In this document: positions 14,545 through 22,571 of the stretch, one piece after another
Layout of the letters: every line of letters starts with the position of its first letter
Numbering within the stretch: the stretch's first letter is position 1
NCBI GenBank assembly: GCA_944341075.1
Contig: CALVLV010000015.1
Coordinates: 1-50,275, forward strand
DNA: 50,275 bases
Source of the DNA: an uncultured Clostridia bacterium
Lineage (GTDB): Bacteria; Bacillota; Clostridia; Christensenellales; Borkfalkiaceae
Reading direction: 5' to 3'
Notes under the pieces: model-generated
Told to the model about the DNA's origin: nothing
Databases searched by the model: none
What the model saw: only the letters and a program-made list of their open reading frames with translations
Position numbers and translations under genes: made by a program

Positions 14545-16000
14545 TATTATAAATTCTCACCCACTCGTCTGCGCGGGCGCAGAGTTCGGCGTTATTTTTT
14601 GTTTTGCCCATCATTGCATACAGGCTTTCGGCAGTCACCTGCCTGCCGAGAAGCTGGCGGAACTTATACGAGGCGCTCAGTTCTTCGGGGCTAAGCAAAA
14701 GCTCCTCCTTGCGCGCACCCGAGGCCTTTATGTCTATTGCGGGGAACACGCGGCGCTCGGCAAGCTCGCGCGATAAAACTATCTCCATATTGCCCGCGGA
14801 CTTGAACTCTTCGTAGATGACGTCGTCAAGCCTGCTGCCCGTATCTATCAGGGCGGTGGCGATTATGGTGAGGGAGCCGCCCTCTTCAAGGTTGCGCGCC
14901 GCGCCGAAAAATTTGCGCGGTTCAGTGAGCGCCTGCGGATCCAGCCCGCCGGAGAGCATTCTGCCTGAATTTGTTACGGAGTTATAGGCGCGGGTGAGCC
15001 TTGTTATGCTGTCCATGAGCAGCACCACGTCCCTGCCCGTTTCCACAAGCCTTTTGGCGTGTTCGAGCGCAAGCATGGCGGCATGTATGTGATGCTGTTC
15101 GCCGCGGTCGAACGTGGAATAGACCACGCGCGCGTTGTTGACCGAGCGCTTTAAATCCGTAACCTCTTCGGGGCGCTCGTCTATGAGAAGCACTATCACC
15201 TCGGCTTCGGGATACCCGCGCGAAATGGCGCAGGCTATGGTTTTGAGCATGGTGGTTTTGCCCGCTTTGGGCGGTGATACAATTAAAGCGCGCTGACCTT
15301 TGCCCACAGGCGAAAACAGGTCTATTACGCGCTCGGTAAGCCCGCCGCCCTCGCCCGAAAGCGTATAGCGCGAATCGGGATAGCACGGCGTAAGCCTTTC
15401 AAATACGGGGCGCGGGTTTAACATGTCGGGCCGCACGCCGTTTACACTTACTATATATGTCACGCCGGGGCACTCGCCCTCTTTACGGCGCTTTGCTTTG
15501 CACACTATCATATCGCCTTCGCGCAGGCGGAAGCGATTGACGAAAGAGACGTGGACGAACACGTCGCCGCCGGAAGTTATTTCAAAGTTATGCGTGCGCA
15601 AAAACCAGAACTTTTCGGTATATTCAAGTATGCCCGTATATACCTTTTCGTCGTTTTCTTCGTAGTCGGCGCGGACTTCCATCTCCCTTCTCTCTTCCGG
15701 CTGCCCTTCGCTCTTTTGCTCGGAAGAAGGCTGTTCGCCGCCCGCGCTGTTCCTGCACTGCTCGATGAGCGCGACTACATCCTTATCGAAAAACTCCGAC
15801 TTGGGGGGCGCGCCCTTTGTTGAACGGGGCACAGGCTGGATTTTGCCTTCGGCTATATCCATGATACAGCCTACAAGCAAATCTTTGCGCATATCGGCTG
15901 GGCGCTTGACGCCTGCCGCCCTGCCGATCTGTCTCAGATCGTAGATGCTGCGTTTTTCAAGTTCTGCCCGTAGTTTCTGCAATAATTCGCTTACTATCAA
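14534..16000 (-). CDS. rho: Transcription termination factor Rho
   Basis: The 488-residue protein begins with a Rho N-terminal helical domain ([25 protein letters not shown]), has a charged linker (about 60-120), an RNA-binding cold-shock-like domain ([15 protein letters not shown]), and a RecA-type motor. Walker A is PPKAGKTT (243-250), Walker B VVLLMDS (325-331), and SGGLDP lies in the RNA-contact loop region. Rho is a hexameric RNA helicase that ends transcription. The start is a TTG that overlaps the upstream TGA as TTGA, with GGAG about 11 bases before it. The linker is longer than in compact Rho proteins. Confidence 0.97.
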   Translation of the reverse strand: MIVSELLQKLRAELEKRSIYDLRQIGRAAGVKRPADMRKDLLVGCIMDIAEGKIQPVPRSTKGAPPKSEFFDKDVVALIEQCRNSAGGEQPSSEQKSEGQPEERREMEVRADYEENDEKVYTGILEYTEKFWFLRTHNFEITSGGDVFVHVSFVNRFRLREGDMIVCKAKRRKEGECPGVTYIVSVNGVRPDMLNPRPVFERLTPCYPDSRYTLSGEGGGLTERVIDLFSPVGKGQRALIVSPPKAGKTTMLKTIACAISRGYPEAEVIVLLIDERPEEVTDLKRSVNNARVVYSTFDRGEQHHIHAAMLALEHAKRLVETGRDVVLLMDSITRLTRAYNSVTNSGRMLSGGLDPQALTEPRKFFGAARNLEEGGSLTIIATALIDTGSRLDDVIYEEFKSAGNMEIVLSRELAERRVFPAIDIKASGARKEELLLSPEELSASYKFRQLLGRQVTAESLYAMMGKTKNNAELCARADEWVRIYNNDR

Positions 16001-16650
16001 TCTTCGACTTTCTCCATAACTATTATTTTTGTGCTGTCGCCGCCGAGATCCTCGCGCGAGATGTCTATTTCGCAGCCGCCTTCGCTGTCCACTTCCTCTT
16101 CGTCGAACAGGTCGGTGAACTCTTCCACGCGGTCAACATCAAGCTTTTTGCCCTTTTCGCGGTAGTGCATCGGTATTACTATGTCGGGCATTATCCTGTC
16201 TACGTATTCCTTGGCCTGCTCGGCGTCTATGGTGTAGTTTCCGCCTACGGGAATGAGCAACACGTCTACGGGCAGAAGCGCTTCGATAAGCTCGGTAGAG
16301 CACTCCTCGCCTATGTCGCCGAGGTGGCAGACTTCGATGCCGTCCATGCTGAATTTGAAGATTATGTTTTCACCGCGCTGTTTGCCCTCTTCGTTGTCGT
16401 GAAAGCTCTTTATGGAGTTTATCTCCACGCCGGGAAGGTCGTAGCTGCCCTCCCTGTCTATCACCACGGGCGAACCGCCTATCTTTTCAACGGCGTCGTG
16501 GTCGTAGTGATGGTGCGACACGGTGACCGCGTCGGCCGAAACTTTGGGCATTGCGCAACCTAAATTGTTTGAATAGGGGTCGGTGACTATGGTAGTGCCG
16601 GTACTCTCTATAAGCTGGAAGCTGGAATGTCCTAAATACCTGATTTTCAT
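15997..16650 (-). CDS. Metallo-beta-lactamase-fold hydrolase (UlaG/UPF0173 type)
   Basis: The 217-residue product begins MKIRYLGHSSFQL and contains the metal-binding motif HHHYDHD (H-X-H-X-D-H type) near residue 46, GDIGE near 110, GGNYTID and PMHYREKGKKLD near the C-terminus. These are marks of the UPF0173/UlaG-like metal-dependent hydrolases, cytoplasmic enzymes that often act on sugar lactones or phosphodiesters; the substrate here is unknown. It is the first gene of the hydrolase-rho-obg operon, overlapping rho by 4 bp. The length is typical of the family. Confidence 0.9.
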   Translation of the reverse strand: MKIRYLGHSSFQLIESTGTTIVTDPYSNNLGCAMPKVSADAVTVSHHHYDHDAVEKIGGSPVVIDREGSYDLPGVEINSIKSFHDNEEGKQRGENIIFKFSMDGIEVCHLGDIGEECSTELIEALLPVDVLLIPVGGNYTIDAEQAKEYVDRIMPDIVIPMHYREKGKKLDVDRVEEFTDLFDEEEVDSEGGCEIDISREDLGGDSTKIIVMEKVED

Positions 16651-16750
16651 AAAATGTTGATTTTACTCCTGAAACAAAAAGAAAGAATGCTTTCTGTAAA
16701 TTTTTCTGTTAACTATATGTTTATGTATGCGGCGCCGCCGGCACAGGCCC

Positions 16751-17143
16751 TCAGCGCATGCCGCGCTTTTCTATGGCTGCGGCGGTAAAGGCAAGCTGCG
16801 AAAGCACGCCCTCTTCGCCCTGAAGGTAGGTGAGCGTAACGCTGCAGCCGCCATCTGTAAGGCTTACGCCCAGAACGCGGGTGAATATGGGGTAAGAAAA
16901 CGACGCGCCCCCTTCTTCAAGCACGCACTGCGTGCACTCCCCTTCGGCAAACGTCATGGTAAAAGTCAGGTTGCCCCGCCTTTTTTGCGTGACCACGCCG
17001 CGGCGGACGTGCAGAAGACATTCGTCCCCCTCCACAAAATAGCGGACGGAAAAATCGTCCTCGCCGATAGACAGTTCGCCCACCGAGCTGCTGCTGAATT
17101 TTTCGCCCCCTATTACAGAGGATACGGCTATCATTACTCTCAT
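16751..17143 (-). CDS. DUF1934 (YwiB-like) beta-barrel protein
   Basis: About 130 residues, no signal peptide or membrane segment. The middle, LHVRRGVVTQKRRGNLTFTM, matches the DUF1934 pattern in which an R-x-G strand is followed by a strand ending in FEEGE-like sequence (here FAEGE). Members form calycin-like barrels of unknown role. The ATG at 17143 is preferred over one 12 codons earlier because the family starts at the first beta strand; no strong ribosome binding site helps. It follows tyrA by 40 bp in the same direction and probably shares its transcript. Confidence 0.65.
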   Translation of the reverse strand: MRVMIAVSSVIGGEKFSSSSVGELSIGEDDFSVRYFVEGDECLLHVRRGVVTQKRRGNLTFTMTFAEGECTQCVLEEGGASFSYPIFTRVLGVSLTDGGCSVTLTYLQGEEGVLSQLAFTAAAIEKRGMR

Positions 17144-17183
17144 AGATCTTTCGCGGTATGCGGCGTTTGCCGGCCGCATGTTT

Positions 17184-18035
17184 TTATTTCAGCCGCGTAA
17201 CTTTTATGTCGTCGTCTGCGAGGTTTTCTGTCGGGCGCGTAAATATTGCGCGCCCCTCTTTCAGCAGGGCGGCCAGCGCGTTCGCGTCGCCCTTTTCCAC
17301 AGCCGACTTTATAACCGAAAGGTTTTTGATGAGCGTGTCTATGCGCCCCGAAAGGTTTGCGCTGTTTAAAAGATACAGTTCCGACCACACGCCCTCGTCT
17401 ACGCCGGCGATCCTGGTCATATCCTGAAAGCTGCCGCCGGTAAAGCCCGCGCAGCCGGCAATTTCGCCGTCTTTGACGTAGGCGTTGGAGACAACGTGGG
17501 CAAGCTGCGAGGTGTAGGCTATCTTTCTGTCGTGCACCTCTGCCGAGCACTCCACAATGCGGGCAAAGCCCATTTTGCGGGTGAGTTCCTTGATAAGCTC
17601 CAGGGCAGGCGCGTGCGTTGCAGGGCAAGTAGTTATTACCATATTTGCCCTGTCAAAAAGGTCGGCGCAGGCATTTTTTATGCCCGAAACTTCCTTGCCC
17701 GCCATGGGGTGGGTGCCCACATAGTAAAAATTGCGCAGCTGCGAATATACAGCCCTTTCGATAAACTGCTTTACGCCGCAGATATCGGCGACAACAGCGC
17801 CGTCTTTGAATGCCGTGCCGCAGATGAAGTCTGCGCTTGCGCGCGGAGGCAGGGCAACGAAGACCACGTCGTACAGGGAAAAATCTGTGGCTACTCCCCC
17901 GATTATTGCATTTTTTAGCGCATACTCAACGGGCGCAGGCGAACGGTTCCAGCCATCGGGCATAAAGCCCGCACGGCCGAGGGCCATGCACAGGGAACCG
18001 CCTATAAGGCCAAGCCCCGCTACGCAGATCTTCAT
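17184..18035 (-). CDS. tyrA: Prephenate dehydrogenase
   Basis: The 283-residue protein starts with a Rossmann motif (VAGLGLIGGSLCMAL) and has VADICGVKQ, the THPMAGKE substrate-loop motif and the C-terminal helical dimer domain (FTGGSFQDMTRIA). It oxidises and decarboxylates prephenate to 4-hydroxyphenylpyruvate, the precursor of tyrosine. There is no ACT domain, so it is the short form without the usual feedback-regulatory domain. Other shikimate-pathway genes are not in the window. A consensus promoter lies 37-65 bp upstream. Confidence 0.95.
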   Translation of the reverse strand: MKICVAGLGLIGGSLCMALGRAGFMPDGWNRSPAPVEYALKNAIIGGVATDFSLYDVVFVALPPRASADFICGTAFKDGAVVADICGVKQFIERAVYSQLRNFYYVGTHPMAGKEVSGIKNACADLFDRANMVITTCPATHAPALELIKELTRKMGFARIVECSAEVHDRKIAYTSQLAHVVSNAYVKDGEIAGCAGFTGGSFQDMTRIAGVDEGVWSELYLLNSANLSGRIDTLIKNLSVIKSAVEKGDANALAALLKEGRAIFTRPTENLADDDIKVTRLK

Positions 18036-18071
18036 ATACTCGTCCCCATGATATCTATAGTATTCTAAGAC

Positions 18072-18100
18072 ATTATATCATACAAATCGGTTTAATTCAA
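18072..18100 (-). promoter_or_regulatory. Sigma-A promoter of tyrA
   Basis: On the minus strand TTGAAT (18095-18100) and TATAAT (18072-18077) are 17 bp apart. The start would be near 18065, about 30 bases before the tyrA ATG. Confidence 0.7.
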
Positions 18101-18277
18101 TTAAATTGACTATATTGTAAAAAAATCTTTTGCCTGTGCACGCAGCCATGCAGGGCCGCATACTAAGCCGCGCACGGCGCAGACGCGCTTTTAAGGCGGT
18201 GCGCGCGGCGTTTTGCGCATATTTTTTGCAGGCTTGCAAAATATTTGAGTTTGCGGGCGCATTTTGCCTTTCTGCGG

Positions 18278-18306
18278 TTGACTTTCGCGCCGCAAATATT
18301 TATAAT
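18278..18306 (+). promoter_or_regulatory. Sigma-A promoter of pgk
   Basis: TTGACT (18278-18283) and TATAAT (18301-18306) are 17 bp apart, directing transcription toward pgk with a leader of about 37 bases. Between this and the tyrA promoter (18101-18277) I see no gene. Confidence 0.8.
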
Positions 18307-18349
18307 GGAAGTCGATAAAAAATTATTGATTCAAGGAGAATTGTTTTTT

Positions 18350-19660
18350 ATGAACAAAATGTCTGTAAAAGACCTCAAGGATCTCAAAGGCAAAAAAGTA
18401 CTTGTACGCTGCGACTTCAACGTACCCATGAAGGACGGCAAGATCACCGACGAAAACAGGATTCAGGGCGCGCTGCCCACCATCAAATATCTGCTTGACG
18501 CAGGCGCGAAAGTTACGCTCTGCTCGCACCTCGGCAAGCCCCACTCCATCTTCTCCGCCGAGTTCAAACTCAACAAAAAGGACAAGAAGAAGGTAGACGC
18601 AGGCGAAACCACCGCAGAGGCCATAGAGGAAAAGGCCCGCAAGGAGGAACCCGTAAAGCTCACCCTTGCGCCCGTTGCCGCAAGGCTTAACGAGCTTTTG
18701 GGCGGCAAGGTCACTTTTGCAAAGGACGTTATAGGCCCCGACGCAAAGGCAAAGCGCGACGCGCTTAAAGAGGGCGAAGCCGTTCTGCTTGAAAACCTGC
18801 GCTTCCATTGGGAAGAGGAAAAGAACGACGAGGGCTTCTGCAAAGAGCTTGCATACGACGCCGAGATATATGTAAACGACGCGTTCGGCACGGCCCACCG
18901 CGCACACGCCTCTACCGCCGGCATCGTACAGTACGGCATAATAAAGACGGCCGTTTGCGGCTTCCTCATCGAAAAGGAACTTACCGTTATGGCAGACACG
19001 CTTGAGCACCCCGTACGCCCCTTTGTTGCAATACTCGGCGGCGCAAAGGTTGCAGACAAGCTCAACGTTATAAACAACCTGCTTGAAAAGTGCGACACGC
19101 TTATAATCGGCGGCGGCATGGCATACACCTTCCTCAAGGCAAAGGGCTACGAAGTGGGCACCTCCCTTTTAGACGAGGAAAAGATAGACTACTGCAAGCA
19201 GATGATGGAAAAGGCCGAAAAGCTTGGCAAGGAACTGCTGCTGCCCATAGACACTGTTGTGACCGCCTCCTTCCCCGACCCCATAGACGCCGATATAGAG
19301 GTTGAGACCGTGCCTTCAGACAAGATACCCGCAGACAAGATGGGCATGGACATAGGCGAAAAGACCAGGGCGCTTTATGCAAGCAAAGTTCACACCGCAA
19401 AGTCGGTTATATGGAACGGCCCCATGGGCGTGTTCGAGAACCCCACCCTTGCAAAGGGCACTATAGCCGTTGCACAGGCGCTTGCAGACGTATACGGAAA
19501 GTGCACCACCATAATCGGCGGCGGCGACAGCGCGGCAGCCATTCAGCAGCTCGGCTTTGCCGATAAGGTAACGCACATTTCCACCGGCGGCGGCGCTTCG
19601 CTTGAGCTGTTCGAGGGCAAAGTGCTCCCCGGCATCGACTGCCTGAACGACAAAAACTAA
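18350..19660 (+). CDS. pgk: Phosphoglycerate kinase with an internal insertion
   Basis: The protein has [13 protein letters not shown], the basic loop [33 protein letters not shown], the lid [12 protein letters not shown] and the C-terminal nucleotide-binding GGGDSAAA and STGGGASLE. It makes ATP and 3-phosphoglycerate from 1,3-bisphosphoglycerate. At 436 residues it is about 40 longer than usual; the extra part is a Lys/Glu-rich insertion at about residues 64-100, after LGKP, where other PGKs continue directly with SLAPVA-like sequence (here LTLAPVA). The start at 18350 is chosen because AAGGAG lies 11 bases before it; an upstream TTG-started frame would include the promoter. tpiA follows 113 bp downstream. 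Confidence 0.96.
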   Translation: MNKMSVKDLKDLKGKKVLVRCDFNVPMKDGKITDENRIQGALPTIKYLLDAGAKVTLCSHLGKPHSIFSAEFKLNKKDKKKVDAGETTAEAIEEKARKEEPVKLTLAPVAARLNELLGGKVTFAKDVIGPDAKAKRDALKEGEAVLLENLRFHWEEEKNDEGFCKELAYDAEIYVNDAFGTAHRAHASTAGIVQYGIIKTAVCGFLIEKELTVMADTLEHPVRPFVAILGGAKVADKLNVINNLLEKCDTLIIGGGMAYTFLKAKGYEVGTSLLDEEKIDYCKQMMEKAEKLGKELLLPIDTVVTASFPDPIDADIEVETVPSDKIPADKMGMDIGEKTRALYASKVHTAKSVIWNGPMGVFENPTLAKGTIAVAQALADVYGKCTTIIGGGDSAAAIQQLGFADKVTHISTGGGASLELFEGKVLPGIDCLNDKN

Positions 19661-19676
19661 AAATACCGGCACAGAC

Positions 19677-19704
19677 TGCGGCGGCGGGGTCATCCCTCCG
19701 CCGC
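19677..19704 (+). terminator. GC-rich hairpin between pgk and tpiA
   Basis: TGCGGCGG and CCGCCGCA pair across a 12-base loop. There is no following T-run, so this may be an attenuating or mRNA-processing hairpin rather than a full terminator. Confidence 0.4.
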
Positions 19705-19773
19705 ATATAAAAGTTTTATAAAGTAAAAGTATAATTGACCCAATAATATATTTGAATCGACGAGGAATTTATC

Positions 19774-20520
19774 ATGGAGAGAAAACCTTTTATTGCAGGC
19801 AACTGGAAGATGAACATGACCGCCGAGAGCGGCGCAAAGCTCATCAAAGAGCTTATACCCCTGGTAAAAGACGCGGACTGCGACGTGGCGCTGTGCGTGT
19901 CTGCCATACTCATCCCCGCAATGACCGAAGCCGCAAAGGGCAGCAACATTGCCATAGGCGCGCAGAACATGCACTGGGAACCCAAGGGCGCATACACGGG
20001 AGAGATTTCCGCCGACATGCTCAAGGAATACGGCGTAAAATACGTTATAATAGGCCACAGCGAAAGAAGGCAGTATTTCGGCGAGACCGACGAGACGGTG
20101 AACAAGCGCACAAAGGCCGTGCTCGCCGCGGGCATGACCCCCATTATGTGCATAGGCGAAACGCTTGCCGAGCGCGAGGGCGGCATAACCGAACAGGTGC
20201 TTGCAAAGCAGCTTGAAACCGACCTTGCCGGCATTGAGGACGTGACCAAGGTAGTCATAGCATACGAACCTGTATGGGCGATAGGCACAGGCAGGACTGC
20301 CACCGACGAGCAGGCTCAGGAGACCATTGCCTTTATACGCAAAAAGATAGGCGAACTTTTCTGCCCCAAGTGCGCGGAAAAGGTTATAATTCAATACGGC
20401 GGCTCTATGAACGCAGGCAACTGCAAGGGCCTTATGGCTCAGCCCGACATAGACGGTGGCCTTATAGGCGGCGCCTCATTAAAGCTTGACTTTGCCACCA
20501 TAGTAAATTATAACAAGTAA
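19774..20520 (+). CDS. tpiA: Triosephosphate isomerase
   Basis: The 248-residue protein carries Lys12 in NWKMNM, the electrophile His95 in IGHSERR, the catalytic base Glu165 in AYEPVWAIGTG, and the phosphate-binding YGGSMN and GGLIGGASL loops. It interconverts dihydroxyacetone phosphate and glyceraldehyde 3-phosphate. The start follows GAGGA by 7-8 bases. It probably shares the pgk transcript and ends at a strong terminator 20 bp downstream. Confidence 0.98.
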   Translation: MERKPFIAGNWKMNMTAESGAKLIKELIPLVKDADCDVALCVSAILIPAMTEAAKGSNIAIGAQNMHWEPKGAYTGEISADMLKEYGVKYVIIGHSERRQYFGETDETVNKRTKAVLAAGMTPIMCIGETLAEREGGITEQVLAKQLETDLAGIEDVTKVVIAYEPVWAIGTGRTATDEQAQETIAFIRKKIGELFCPKCAEKVIIQYGGSMNAGNCKGLMAQPDIDGGLIGGASLKLDFATIVNYNK

Positions 20521-20540
20521 TAACATATACAAATACTTAA

Positions 20541-20573
20541 GCCCTCTGCCGTTGCGGCGGAGGGCTTTTTTTG
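20541..20573 (+). terminator. Terminator after tpiA
   Basis: GCCCTCTGCC and GGCGGAGGGC form a stem with a GTTGC loop, followed by TTTTTTTG. Confidence 0.9.
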
Positions 20574-20581
20574 TTATTTAA

Positions 20582-20600
20582 GGCATATATGCGGGGCAAT
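20582..20600. repeat. 19-bp sequence shared with 34269-34287
   Basis: GGCATATATGCGGGGCAAT occurs here and again, exactly, at 34269-34287. Both copies lie near gene 3' ends. An exact 19-mer is not expected twice by chance in 50 kb. Confidence 0.6.
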
Positions 20601-20616
20601 TGAAATAAATATAAGA

Positions 20617-20645
20617 AAAGCGGGGCTTAAACGCTCCGCTTTTTG
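20617..20645 (-). terminator. Terminator after the membrane-protein pair
   Basis: On the minus strand AAAAAGCGGAGCG pairs with CCCCGCTTTT across a TTTAAG loop and is followed by CTTATATTTATT. It ends the transcript of the two membrane-protein genes. Confidence 0.65.
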
Positions 20646-20660
20646 CTGTTTTTATAAATA

Positions 20661-21182
20661 TCAATAATAATCTTTAGGGCCACTCTTGCCAAAATCAAGT
20701 TTAGCAAACCTGATTATCCAAATTACCGCCCACAGGGTTGCTATACAGCCGACAACGCCGAGGGCTATTGCATTGTTTCCGAAAAGCTCATAGTTGAGCA
20801 ATGGAAGGACAACGGCGGCAACAAGGCCGCCGCCGAGCGTACCCCAAAAACCACCCTTACTCTTTAATGTATCGGTAACAACTATATCATCATCCCATGT
20901 TGCACGCGCCCTGCGCTCTACGTAATATTCCTTTTCAAACGCAATGCCAGCGCACAGAAATACCACAAACGCAAATATGCATATGCATTGAGCAATTACC
21001 CAGTCCCAATTCAGCTCACCGTTGCTTGCCTCCGGCATAGCAAACGATGAAACAACAATACCTATTGCCGAAAGAAGCTCAAGGCCAAGTTGCAGATATA
21101 TAAATTTAGCGCACAATTTAAGCAGAACGGCAAGCAATATAAGCGCGCCTATGCCGCAGCCTATTATAAGACCCCAATCCAT
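20661..21182 (-). CDS. Small integral membrane protein, unknown function
   Basis: I do not recognise the family. The product of 173 residues has about five hydrophobic segments (about residues 4-21, 30-48, 62-83, 112-131 and 138-160) with a charged loop FEKEYYVERRARATWDDDIVVTDTLKS between the third and fourth. The ATG at 21182 is chosen over a GTG three codons earlier because GGGGG lies 8 bases before it. It starts 14 bp after the stop of the upstream membrane-protein gene, so the two form an operon, which is divergent from an XRE regulator. Confidence 0.75.
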   Translation of the reverse strand: MDWGLIIGCGIGALILLAVLLKLCAKFIYLQLGLELLSAIGIVVSSFAMPEASNGELNWDWVIAQCICIFAFVVFLCAGIAFEKEYYVERRARATWDDDIVVTDTLKSKGGFWGTLGGGLVAAVVLPLLNYELFGNNAIALGVVGCIATLWAVIWIIRFAKLDFGKSGPKDYY

Positions 21183-21196
21183 ATTCAGCACCCCCT

Positions 21197-21874
21197 TTAT
21201 TCGCCGAATTTCTTCGATTTGATAGATTTTTTCAGGTGGCGATCCTTGGCTTTGAACATAAAGCCGCAGTATATTGCACCGACTATGCCGGCAGGTATAA
21301 AGATCAGCCCTAATATACCGGCTAGGAACGGGCCAACACCCTCACCCTGTAAGGTAAACAACATTACGGCGCCGAGCACTGTCAATAATATTCCTCCGCC
21401 TATGCCAAGGCCGAAGTTGCGCTTTTGCTTAAAAAGCAGGTCGCGGTGAAGGTTGCGCCAGTCCTCCTCGTCAAAGTTCTGCGAATCCATGCCGAGAAAC
21501 TCGTTGAGGTCGCCGATGAGAATGGTCAGCACGGCGAGCACCATAGACGCCGTGTGGGGTATTTTGCTCTTTTCAAAGTCGCACGATACGAACATGCTGC
21601 CCTCTTCCGATGTCCACAGCCCGAAATATGTATATTTGTCTGTGAACGCGTCGGCAAACTGTTCGTAGCTGGCAAACTTGTGCGAAGCGTATTCGTTGTA
21701 CACGTCCTCAAGCTGAAAAAGCACGCTGTGCGACTGCCTTTTTTTGAAGAAGGCGAGCACGGTTATGTTGCTTCTGTCGCCATAGGGAAATTCGCAGTTG
21801 AGAACTTCCTTGTCTTTGGTCACCTTTGAGCCGGTGAGCTTGAAAACATGCCTTACAAGGGCATAATCTTTCAT
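21197..21874 (-). CDS. Membrane-anchored protein of unknown function with two C-terminal TM segments
   Basis: The 225-residue product has a soluble N-terminal domain of about 150 residues (MKDYALVRHVFKLTG, LAFFKKRQSHSVLFQLEDV, TYFGLWTSEEGSMFVSCDFEKS) and two hydrophobic segments at about 157-177 and 185-208, followed by a Lys-rich tail. The family is not known to me. GGAGGAG lies 7 bases before this ATG; the longer frame has no such site. It is the first gene of a two-gene operon whose promoter region holds two copies of a 19-bp operator shared with the divergent XRE gene. Confidence 0.75.
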   Translation of the reverse strand: MKDYALVRHVFKLTGSKVTKDKEVLNCEFPYGDRSNITVLAFFKKRQSHSVLFQLEDVYNEYASHKFASYEQFADAFTDKYTYFGLWTSEEGSMFVSCDFEKSKIPHTASMVLAVLTILIGDLNEFLGMDSQNFDEEDWRNLHRDLLFKQKRNFGLGIGGGILLTVLGAVMLFTLQGEGVGPFLAGILGLIFIPAGIVGAIYCGFMFKAKDRHLKKSIKSKKFGE

Positions 21875-22046
21875 AAACTTCTCCTCCCGATAAGTAAAAA
21901 TATTGCTTATATACTTCCCGACGACGTACAAGTATCTGCACATTGTATAACTATACTTATATTTTCATACACACAGCCACACAGATAGTTTAAAAATATC
22001 CGCCGAAGAAGTTTTGCCGCCGTTATTATGCAAAGTGCAACACATG

Positions 22047-22065
22047 TTGTCCTATTACAGGACAA
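22047..22065. promoter_or_regulatory. Operator 1 in the XRE divergent region
   Basis: TTGTCCTATTACAGGACAA is a perfect 7-bp inverted repeat (TTGTCCT/AGGACAA) with a 5-base centre. It matches operator 2 at 22096-22114 in overall form. Confidence 0.7.
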
Positions 22066-22095
22066 ATAACTACGGTAATTATTCTATCATTCTTC

Positions 22096-22114
22096 TTGTC
22101 CTGTGTCAAGACAA
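22096..22114. promoter_or_regulatory. Operator 2 in the XRE divergent region
   Basis: TTGTCCTGTGTCAAGACAA shares 15 of 19 positions with operator 1, and its outer arms TTGTC/GACAA are symmetric. The two centres are 49 bp apart, close to five helical turns, which would allow cooperative binding on one face. Confidence 0.65.
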
Positions 22115-22150
22115 TTTTTTTGTAAAAACTGCAGGATAGCGGAGAAAATC

Positions 22151-22435
22151 ATGGCAAGAATAATAGACGGAGACAGAAACAACCTTATAGGCGCAAACGT
22201 TGCAAAAAGGCGGATGCAGCTTAACATGAGCCAGAGAGAACTTTCGGAAAAGCTTGAGCTTTATGCGGTGTATATATGCCGCGGTTCGATTTCGCGCATA
22301 GAGGACTTTTCGCGCACGGTTACAGACATTGAGCTGTATGCGCTGGCAAAGGCGCTTAAAACGAGCATGGAAGACCTTATAGACCTCAGCCTTATACCGT
22401 ACAACCGCGCAAACCGTGCGGCAGCCCTTACCTGA
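22151..22435 (+). CDS. XRE-family transcriptional regulator
   Basis: The 94-residue protein is little more than one helix-turn-helix domain: LIGANVAKRRMQLNMSQRELSEKLELYAVYICRGSISRIEDFSRTVTDIELYALAKALKTSMEDL. Such single-domain Cro/C1-type proteins bind inverted repeats as dimers. ATG at 22151 is preferred because CGGAGA lies 7 bases before it. Two 19-bp inverted repeats lie 38-104 bp upstream, between it and two membrane-protein genes read the other way, so it probably controls both itself and them. The inducer is unknown. Confidence 0.88.
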   Translation: MARIIDGDRNNLIGANVAKRRMQLNMSQRELSEKLELYAVYICRGSISRIEDFSRTVTDIELYALAKALKTSMEDLIDLSLIPYNRANRAAALT

Positions 22436-22504
22436 CGCGGGCGGCGCATGCTGTTGCCATGCGCCGCATTTTTTGGGCACTCGCAAAAAATTGCCTTAAT
22501 AGAG

Positions 22505-22534
22505 TTGCTTAAAACGCGCGTTGTGGTTTATAAT
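22505..22534 (+). promoter_or_regulatory. Sigma-A promoter of gpmI
   Basis: TTGCTT (22505-22510) and TATAAT (22529-22534) are 18 bp apart, giving a leader of about 30 bases before gpmI. Confidence 0.65.
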
Positions 22535-22571
22535 ACCAAGTGGAAAGACATTTTTTACGAGGTATTATTTT

